DNA of 64,000 bases, from assembly GCF_000313135.1 (NCBI RefSeq), contig NW_004457606.1, forward strand, positions 81,324-145,323, in the 5' to 3' direction. The stretch comes from Acanthamoeba castellanii str. Neff (lineage: Eukaryota; Discosea; Longamoebia; Acanthamoebidae). Position 1 is the first letter of the stretch; each line of letters begins with the position of its first letter. The notes below the pieces were generated by a model. That model did not search any database and had not been told where the DNA came from. It saw only the letters and a list, made by a program, of their open reading frames with translations. Positions 56,069 through 64,000 of this stretch are shown piece by piece. Position numbers and translations under genes: made by a program.

Positions 56069-58947
56069 CTACTCAAAGGCGTTCTCCAGGTCAGCAGCGA
56101 ACTGGAGGGCGACCTTGATGGTGCGCTCCAGGTGGCTCTTGTTGACCGCCACGCCCTCCGTCTTCGCCAGGGCCAGGGCCAGCCGAATGATGGTCCTGAT
56201 CTGCCGGCTGTGTGTTTGCCCCAAAGTTAGTCGTGCGCGTGTGTGCGCGCGTGCGCGTGTGCGTGTGCTGCATGTGCTGCATGTGTTCAAAACAAAGCAG
56301 TACCCGTTCAGGTCGTAGTTGCACAGCTCCTCGGGCTTGATGTCACTGATGTTGGCCACCTTGAGCAGCGTCGCCCAGATCTGGGTCCGCGAGTCGACCT
56401 GCAGGTCCTCGTACTTGATGGCGATGCTGATGCGCGAGTGGAAGGCCTTGTCGAAGCACTTGACCCGGTTGGTGGTCAGGAACAGCACGCCCTGGTGGTA
56501 CTCCAGCAGACGCAGGAAAATGCCCACCATCGCATTCCTCTTCACATCATTCTCCGTTCGCTTCTCCAGAACTGTCACACCGCACACGGACACACACGCG
56601 CCAACCACACACACACACGTGAGTGAATGCAACACACACCGCACACACCGCACACACGACATGACATGACACGTACAGACATCGGCTTCGTCGAGGAGGA
56701 TGACGGCGTTCCAGGAGCTGGAGACCTCGAGAATCTCGGTGAGCTTCTTCTCGAGCTCGTTGGTGTCGGTGCCGAGCTCGCCCACGCTCACCGAGTAGAG
56801 CGGCCGGTGGAGCAGCTCGGCCACGGACTCGGCCGTGAGGGTCTTGCCCACGCCGGGGCTGCCGTGGAGCAGGAAGATGCAGCCGCCGCCCTTGCCGCTG
56901 ATGATGTCGGAAAAGTCGGCGCTGTTCTCCACGAGCGAGCGGATCAGCACCTTCTTCTCCTCGGGCAACACCAGCCTGCACTCGTGTGTGCACACACAGG
57001 TTAGCACCGCACACACAAAGCACCGCACACGACACGACACGCACAGCATAACGTGTGGTGGGCGGAGGCGTACTTGTGGAAGGCCTGATCGTCAAACTTG
57101 ACTTCGGCGAGGGTGTCGACAGCGAACTCGCCCCACTTCTTGGCACTGAACGAGAAGCCCAAGATCGTCGGCCACGCCTGGCAAACCGAACACGCACACA
57201 CGCACACACGCACACGCACCACCGCACACGCTCAGCACAACGTGTTTGTCTTTGAGGCCTGAGCCGACGGATGTGTGTGTGTGTGTGTGTGTTACCATGA
57301 ACATCTTTTCGTCGGGGATGGCCTCGAAGCTGTTAGTCTGCTGGTTGTACTGGTCCTGGCTCAGGTCGCCCGTGAGGTCCGACGACCGCGAGTTGGGGTT
57401 GAGCCGGTTGAAGCTCACCCCGTCGAGCATGCAGCGGCCGTCGGCCTTGTAGAGCTGGTAGCCCCACCAGCCCTCCTTCTGGGCCAGGTAGCCCCGATAG
57501 GTCTGGTAGTGCACCCCCACGGCCAGCCGAGCGAACTGGTGTGTGTCCCCCACCACCGCGCACGCAGGTGAGCACGAGCACGACACATGACACACACGAA
57601 ACACACGACACGACGCGCGGGACAACACGCGCGCACGATGGGGAGGAGAAGGAACCTTCTTGCCACGCTCGGTGAGGAGCGCCTCAGTCTCGTCGTCGAG
57701 CAGGCGCACGGGCAGCTCGCTCAACTTCCTCGTGCCGACGTAGGGCAGCACCTTGAAGGACTGCGACGTCGTATAGAACTGTCGATGCGTATATGTGTGT
57801 GTGTGTGTGTGTGCGTGTGCGTGTGCGTGTGCGTGTGCGTGTGCGTGTGCGTGTGCGTGTGCGTGTGCGTGTGCGTGTGCGGTGCAAAGAAGTGTGAGCC
57901 ATCACGCGCTTCGACCGAGACAAGAGACGGAACGTTGTCGGCGTGGTCAATTGTACCTCCTTGCCGTTGGCCTTGATGACGGAGCCCTGGACCTCGAAGC
58001 TGGGGAAGATGCCGCCGCGATAGTGCGCGCTGGCCACCTCGGCGCCCACCGAGTAGTTGGTGTCCGTCTTGCCCATGATCTTCTTGCCCTTGGTGAAGAT
58101 GTACCACAGTGCCCTGTAGCTGATCACCCCCTGCCCTCACCGACCCCAGCGTAAGTCCGTGTGCGGTTGTGTGTGTGCGTGTGCGGTGTGTATGTGTGTG
58201 TGTGTGCACCTCGGCAAGCATGTTGTCGTAGCGCTTGATCATGTCGCCGTAGAGGGTGTCCAGGAAGGTGACCACCTCCGCAATGCTCTCGATGCCATGG
58301 AACTGCTTCAGCTCCGTCCTACGAGCACCAGCCACCACACCATTCTCAATCAGTCACCCAACGCAGTATGCGTGGGCTTGCGGTGCGTGTGCGGTCGATA
58401 TGAGTGTGTGCGGTACCTGGCCTGGAACAGTTCGTCGGCCTTGGCCGTCGGAGGGTCCGAGTGCAGCGTGTCGACGTGCTGGACAAAATAATTTGTTATT
58501 AATTAAAAAAGCTTTTACAATGTTCTTACTTTTAATTTAATTTATTCGTTTATTTATAATAAATTATTTTTGTTTTGCTTTGTTAAATTTTATATTCGTG
58601 CAGAGGTGAGGGCGTACCACGAAGCCACGGAGGTAGGTGATGGCCTCTGAGTTGGTGAAGGTGACGACGTGGTCGTAGTCGATGATCTCGTTGGTGTGGG
58701 CGTGTCGCACCGGCACCTTCTTGACCTCGAAGTTCTCGTACTTCTGCTCGCCCTCGGCCCCGCCCTCGCCGCTGGTGACGGCCTTGACCGCCTTCTTGTC
58801 CTTCTTGTTCATCCGCTCGAGTAGCAGCTCGTTGAGCTGGCGCAGCTTGGACAGCTCGCTCTCCTGCTCCTTCAGCTTCTCCTTCAGCTCGTCCAGCGCC
58901 TCCGTCTTGGGCTGCTGCTCTCCTCCATCCTTCATCTTTTCCTCCAT
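56069..58947 (-). CDS. AAA ATPase with DUF7025-type N-terminal region
   Basis: Exons 58618-58947, 58417-58478, 58210-58318, 57957-58130, 57656-57778, 57296-57535, 57074-57177, 56677-56975, 56304-56571 and 56069-56207; 615 residues, consistent phases. The N-terminus is a coiled coil (EKLKEQESELSKLRQLNELL). A middle domain (HYRGGIFPSFEVQGSVI, VGVHYQTYRGYLAQK) matches the region found before the ATPase in a family common in fungi. The C-terminal AAA module has Walker A FLLHGSPGVGKTLTAESVAE, Walker B AVILLDEADV and sensor 1 VLFLTTNRV with the arginine-rich FHSRISIAIKYEDL. Its role is unknown; single-module AAA proteins of this type are usually oligomeric remodelling ATPases (family knowledge). 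Confidence 0.88.
57811..57880. repeat. Hexamer microsatellite (GTGTGC)n
   Basis: About 11 to 12 tandem GTGTGC units preceded by a (TG)n run at 57793-57812, inside the AAA ATPase intron between exons 57957-58130 and 57656-57778. Confidence 0.92.
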
Positions 58948-59115
58948 TCTCTTTTTTCTTTAATCGATCAACTTAATTCTTGTTGGTGTTGATGTTGGTG
59001 CGGTGTTGAACAAAGAGACTGGCCGTCTCGCCAGCAGGTCATTGGCCAACGTTCAGTTAAAATCAGACCAATACCGCTTGAAGTGAAGAGCGAAGTGGTT
59101 GGGCCAACACGAGGT

Positions 59116-61051
59116 TCATTCGGTGACGAGGCAGCTGTGGTAGCCGCCGACGCCGATGGCCGACACCCGGAAGGGCAGGTCGAGCAGGTGCGGCTGTTGG
59201 CGCGGATTGACCGGCGCGTCCACCCGCTCGTTGCCAAACTGATCGTCGCCACTCACGTACACCTTTCCGCGCGTGTGCCGTGTTGCATGCGTGTGTTGCG
59301 TGTAGATTGTGTGTCGTTAGTGAAGATGTAGAAGAGAACTCTGGCCGGCGGAGAGGTACCTGGCCGTTCTGTGTCAGGTAGAGGGTGTGCTTCTTGGCTG
59401 CGGCGACGTCGACGACGATCACGCTGGCCTTCCGCCGTTGGAAGAAGGGCACCATACGTGGTGTCTGCACTGCCAACCCGCACTCCTCCCCGAACCCGAG
59501 CTGACCCAGCTCGCCCACACCCCAGGCCCACACATCACCTTTGTCGTCCACCGCCACCCCATGGTCATTCCCTGTAATGTGTGCGGTTATGTGTGCAGTT
59601 GTGTGCAGTGAGCCAAACGAAAGTGCGAAGACGTGTGGAGGCTTGCTTACCGCAGCTGATGGCCACAATCCGCTGCGCTTCGAGCCCACCGATGATCTGC
59701 ATGGGCAGGGCTGAGTACGGCGGGCGCTCGGCAACTGAGTCGCCGCAGTGGCTCGGCCCCAGCTGGCCCGACCCGTTGTCGCCCCAGGCCCACACCCGCC
59801 GCAACTCCTTTCCGCGGTCGACGTCGCTCGCGATGACCATGTTCCAGTCGAAGCATGACGCTATCGCTGCGACGGGCTTCCCCTCCAGGGCACCCTTTAC
59901 CGGCACCGGCGCCGGACAGAATCGGGAAGTCTCGCCTGCCGTAAGCGCCCATACCACTGGGATGAGTCCCACAGATTCATTCTCTCGCGCAGCTTGGCCT
60001 GGTTTGGTCTGTGGTGGCGGCCACAGTGTCAACATACCTTGCCCGCATTGGCCTGTGGTTAATACAATCAAGCGTACAATGGCAGAGAAGTGAGTGGGTC
60101 AGTTCGTCAATGATATGAAAATGAAGATTTAGGATAGCGCCTTTTGTGTTTCGTCCCCAGGCAAAGCACACGCCTTCGGCAGAGAGCGCAATGGCGTGGA
60201 GTTCGCCGCACGCGACGTCGACCACCTTTACCCCAACTGGAAACGGCACCTGCAAACAGGGTTGCTCATCAGTAGGCGGCCAATCAGTAGTGTGGGAGAC
60301 GCCGGAGCCGCGGCACCAACGTGGGCAGGCGTAGATGGGCCTCGGTGGGCTGCCCCGTCGCATGGAAATAGCCGCAGCCCATCGCGTAGACTTCGCCGCT
60401 CTGGGCCACGATCGCGCTAAAGTTGCCGCCGCCCGAGCACGAAGCAGCAGGTTTGTCATCCAACTGCAGCCGGTGAGGATAGTAGCGGTCATCGTCATCT
60501 CCAACGCCCAGCTGGCCTAGGTAGTTCTAAGAGACACAGCCACGTCAGCCCAACATCACCACGTGCTTTGTGTGTGTCGGTGTGTGTTGTTGTGTGTTGT
60601 GTAATTGTGTGTTGTGTGTTGTGCTGATGATGATGTGGCCAGGCACCTTGCCAAAAGCGACGGCGGTGCCGTCGGCGGTCACCGCGAGCGTGTGGCCAGC
60701 GCCACCCCGCACCTTCACCACCCGCCCCAGATCCGGTACGCGGGTAGGAACCGCCCGATGCTTCGTGTCCCCCAGCCCGCAGCGCCCTTACGACAAAGGT
60801 GACGAAGGTGAACAAGAAGACACAATTCGCTCCATTTTACTCTAAAATTGAGAGGTGTGGGCCATACCATAGTCGTTTCTGCCCCAAGTGTAGAGCCGTC
60901 CGCTCGTCAAGGCGTTGGTCTCGCCCTCAGCTGCGTCGAGTAGAAGCGGTCGTCGTCGTGCCACCTCTTCTGGTGGGGGTGGAGCAGCTCCAGCGGTACT
61001 GAGGCCGCCCCGGCTCGCTGCCCGTGCCGCCAGCATTGCCTTCAGGTCCAT
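59116..61051 (-). CDS. RCC1-repeat (seven-bladed propeller) protein
   Basis: Exons 60868-61051, 60647-60786, 60317-60526, 60141-60249, 60038-60052 (15-base micro-exon), 59651-59935, 59360-59571 and 59116-59262; 433 residues. RCC1-type blades are clear: LYTWGRNDYGRCGLGDTKHR, VRGGAGHTLAVTADGTAVAF, NYLGQLGVGDD, GEVYAMGCGYFHATG, ACGELHAIALSAEGVCFAWG, GQCGQGETSRFCPAPV, VWAWGDNGSGQLG, NDHGVAVDDKGDVWAWGVGE and VGGYHSCLVTE. The micro-exon is supported because it restores the canonical GRNTKGQCGQGETS junction. The intron after 60141 begins GC. RCC1-like proteins act as Ran exchange factors or as interaction propellers (UVR8, DELGIP-like). No residue set here proves Ran exchange activity. Confidence 0.88.
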
Positions 61052-61168
61052 GTCTAAAACTTCAATTTAAAAAGAGATAGGATAAGAAAAACACAGAATA
61101 AATTTTTATTTATTTATTTATCTTTGTACAAAGCCCGCAAACCCGCAAGTTGGCAACTTGGCCGACTC

Positions 61169-61844
61169 ATGAAGATGGGCGAGACCATGGCGGGCTGCCC
61201 TCGCATCTACTTCTCAAGGTGGGTGTCGCTGGCAGCTGGCGTCTACCTCATGATCCTGTCGGGGAGCATCTACATGTTCGCCGTCTACTCCAGCGACCTG
61301 AAGCAGATCTTCGGCTACTCGACCGAGGAGATCAACCTGGTGGGCACCCTGGGCAACGTCGGTACCCACCCTCGACTTCACCATTGCGCCCTGCAAGAGA
61401 AATCTCAGGAGATGAGATATTGAGAGATTTTATTTCTACTTCTATTTTACGTGGTGAAACGTCCTACCACGGTTCCACCTACTCAACCAGGCACCTGGGC
61501 GGGCGTGCTGGGCGGTTTGTGGCTCGACTACTTCGGACCACGTTCGTCATGCCTGTTCGGCGGACTGATGAACTTTGCCGGTACGGCCACGGCACACGGC
61601 ACACGCACCACCGCACACGGCACAGGTCGAGATGGATCGCACTCACCGTGCGTCTCATGTGTGGTGATGATGATGGTGCACAGGGTACTTCTTGCTGTAC
61701 CTGGCGGCTAAAGACTACTTTCCGACCAATGCCATCGGCATCGGCATCTTTGCTGCGATCATGGGCCAGGGCGGCAGTTGGGTCTACAACGCCGCGCTCA
61801 AAGTCAACACCCAGAACTTCCGTGCCGAGGATCGTGGCAAGGAA

Positions 61845-61902
<58 letters not shown>

Positions 61903-64000
61903 GTGACTAACCTGAGCGCACGACACACAATGACACACACACACACACACAAACACACGGACAACACTTATGCTTGCACGTGCAGGTGGTGGGTGCGCTG
62001 GTGTGCTTCTTCGGCTTGAGCTCCGGTGTGCTCACGCAACTCTACAAAGGTGAAGCCCTGCCCTCCCAGCTCCCCGCTGTTGGCATACAACCGCCCTACC
62101 CTGTCTGAGTCTTACTCAACAACGTCTTCTTCTTCGTCGTCGTCGTCTCGTCTGCACAAACAGGGTTCTACGCGCCCGACGTGCTCGGATTCCTCCTGTT
62201 CCTCGCCATCATGCTGGGCTCCGCGAGCATCGGTATCGGCATGCTCGTCAACACCGTGCCCACGCCCTTTGCACCCGAGGTTTTCACTACGCCCGCCCAG
62301 AATGCGGTGACCCCTCCCGATGCGCGTCTACTCACCACAGCACCACCACCGATTCGCCGGTCCAGGAAGTGGGGTTGATGAGCCGAGTCAAGTTCGTCTA
62401 CGCCATCGGCATCGCCTTGGCCGTCTTCAACGGAGCATCCTCTATCGTCACAGGTGCGGGCCACCAGCCCCTTCATCTTCATTTACTACTATGCTGCATT
62501 TTTTATTTATTTTATTTATTTCCAAATAACCAACTCTATCGTGCAGGGACGACGGATGTGTCGCCGCTTCCGTTTGCCGTCGTAATGCTGGCCCTGCTGG
62601 CCACCTTCTTGTTGGTGCCGGTCTACACTGGCCCGCTGTTCTCCATTCAGCGGCCCGCGGCGCGCCTGTCGCTGGCATCGGACCCGGACGCGGCTCGCCA
62701 CGCCGACGGCTCGATCAACGCCGCGCTCGTGTCGAACGGCGACGGCGACAACGACGTCGGTGATGATGAGAAGAGCGCGCAGCCGCAGGCGGAGGTCGAC
62801 CAGAACTCCGACCTCGAAGATTTCACGCTCATCCAGACGCTCCTGCAGGTCGACTTCTGGTTGCTCTTCTTCATCTTCTTCGCCATCATCGGTGCCGGCA
62901 TCACCCTGGTCAACAACTTCGCCGAGCTGGTCTTCTCCATCGTCGACGTCGACCAATCGATCGTGGTGCGTCTTCGTGTGCGTGTGTGATGAAGCGTGTG
63001 TGCCGCGTGTGCGTGTGCGGTAGTGTGTTTCGTTCGTGTGTGTCGTGCGGTGTTTGCAGAGCTGACGAGCAATTAACAACTTTTTGTTTGCAGTATCACA
63101 GAGAAGACGTGCCCGGCTTCAAAACCATCAACACCCTGGTGTCCCTCTTCTCTTCGTTCAACACGCTGGGGCGCATGCTGGTCGGGTTCCTCTCGGATTG
63201 GGTCACCGCGCGCTGGGGCAAGACTGCCCGCGTGTCGTTCCTCGTGCTGGCGTCGGCGCTGATGGGCCTGGTGCAGCTCTACTTCGCGTTCGCCGTCTAC
63301 GTGCCCATGCTCTACCCGGGCGTCATCTTCCTCGGCCTCGCCTACGGGGCCACCTTCTGCATCGTTCCCACACTCGCACTTGAATTCTTCGGCTTCAAGT
63401 ACTTTGGTACTTGCTCTCCTCATCGCACACGACACACAATACACAACACACGGGACAACGCATAACGCACAACACACGCAACACACGCAACACACGACAC
63501 ACACAACACACGACACGACACGACACGCCACGCCACGCACACACGACGGAAGTCTGACTAGTTGGCCTGCATGACGCAGCGTCCAACTATGGTATTATGG
63601 GACTGGCTCCGGCTGTGGGCAGCGAGGTTCTTGCTACGCTCCTGGCGGGCAAACTCAACGACTACTTCCGCAAGGACGGCGAATTCGTCACCACCGACTC
63701 AGCCGGCAACAAGACCAGCCACTGCAACAACTCGCACTGCTATCGGTGCGTCCTCTCCTCCGCTCGTGCGTTTCGTATGTCGTGTGTTGCGTGTGTTGCG
63801 TGTGTGCGTGACTCGCGGGTTTGTCTGACTGGCGTGTGCGGTGGTGCTGGCAAACAATAGATACACCTTCTTCATTACGGCCTTTGTCTGTGCGGTCTCG
63901 GTGGTGGTCTCGTTGTGGGTGTGGAAGCGACGAAGGGACGCCGAGCGGCGGAAACACGCCCACGACCAATACTTGGCGCCTACTACCGATGGCGAAGATG
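61169..64000 (+). CDS. Nodulin-like MFS transporter (3' partial)
   Basis: Exons 61169-61361, 61491-61580, 61684-61841, 61986-62049, 62164-62279, 62366-62453, 62547-62965, 63094-63406, 63562-63745 and 63861 to beyond the window end. Major facilitator superfamily, nodulin-like/monocarboxylate-type: RWVSLAAGVYLMILSGSIYMFAVYSSDLK at the N-terminus (read with its breaks), GVLGGLWLDYFGPR (motif A), GQGGSWVYNAALKVNTQNF, ALVCFFGLSSGVLTQLYK, a central hydrophilic loop rich in Asp/Asn, FNTLGRMLVGFLSDWVTARW and LALEFFGFKYFG. About 11-12 hydrophobic helices. The donor after 61841 reads GA rather than GT, so one base may be wrong there; the neighbouring exons join in frame. The stop codon lies outside the window. 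Substrate unknown. Confidence 0.85.
61848..61898. repeat. (CA)n dinucleotide microsatellite
   Basis: About 25 uninterrupted CA units in the third intron of the MFS gene. Confidence 0.95.

Overview
The window looks like nuclear DNA of a GC-rich, intron-dense amoebozoan. Acanthamoeba is my best guess, from gene content and style rather than a database match. Genes are packed tightly on both strands. Most have 6 to 22 short exons, and introns are usually 50 to 250 bases with GT-AG borders, often donor GTACGN and acceptor CAG. Many introns consist largely of CACACGAC / TCGTGTGTG-type microsatellite. I see no rRNA, convincing tRNA, CRISPR array, insertion sequence or bacterial operon. Gene models were spliced by hand from reading frame, splice dinucleotides, phase continuity and family motifs; exon borders may be off by a base or two.

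Left part (1-21300): a 5'-truncated coiled-coil/calponin-homology protein (+), a PMP3-type small membrane proteolipid (+), and then four minus-strand genes. These are a ~1986-residue DUF3684-type protein (GHKL ATPase N-terminus, HExxH motif at the C-terminus), a polyproline multi-pass membrane protein, a seven-transmembrane protein and an importin-11 homologue.

Middle part (21500-43100): a bL20-type organellar ribosomal protein, an F-box/JmjC/UBR-finger protein, a DinB-like protein, a full-length PDR/ABCG transporter and bifunctional purine enzyme PurH/ATIC (all +). Minus-strand genes follow: a DNMT3-like DNA cytosine methyltransferase with an AT-hook, and an iodothyronine-deiodinase-like selenoprotein with an in-frame TGA (Sec) and a SECIS-like hairpin downstream.

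Right part (43280-64000): a DUF2306-like membrane protein (-), a nucleotidyltransferase fused to a degenerate T4 Rnl1-like RNA ligase domain (-), an uncharacterised TPR-like protein (+), a small membrane protein (-), an aldo/keto reductase (+), an EF-hand mitochondrial carrier (+), an AAA ATPase (-), an RCC1-repeat protein (-) and a nodulin-like MFS transporter cut off by the window end (+).

The genes do not form one pathway; this is ordinary mixed eukaryotic content. The most interesting items are the selenoprotein with its SECIS, the nucleotidyltransferase/degenerate-ligase fusion, and a 292-bp near-identical copy of one importin exon lying antisense in an intron of the JmjC gene. Several genes need a single-base correction to stay in frame. 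These are probably assembly errors.
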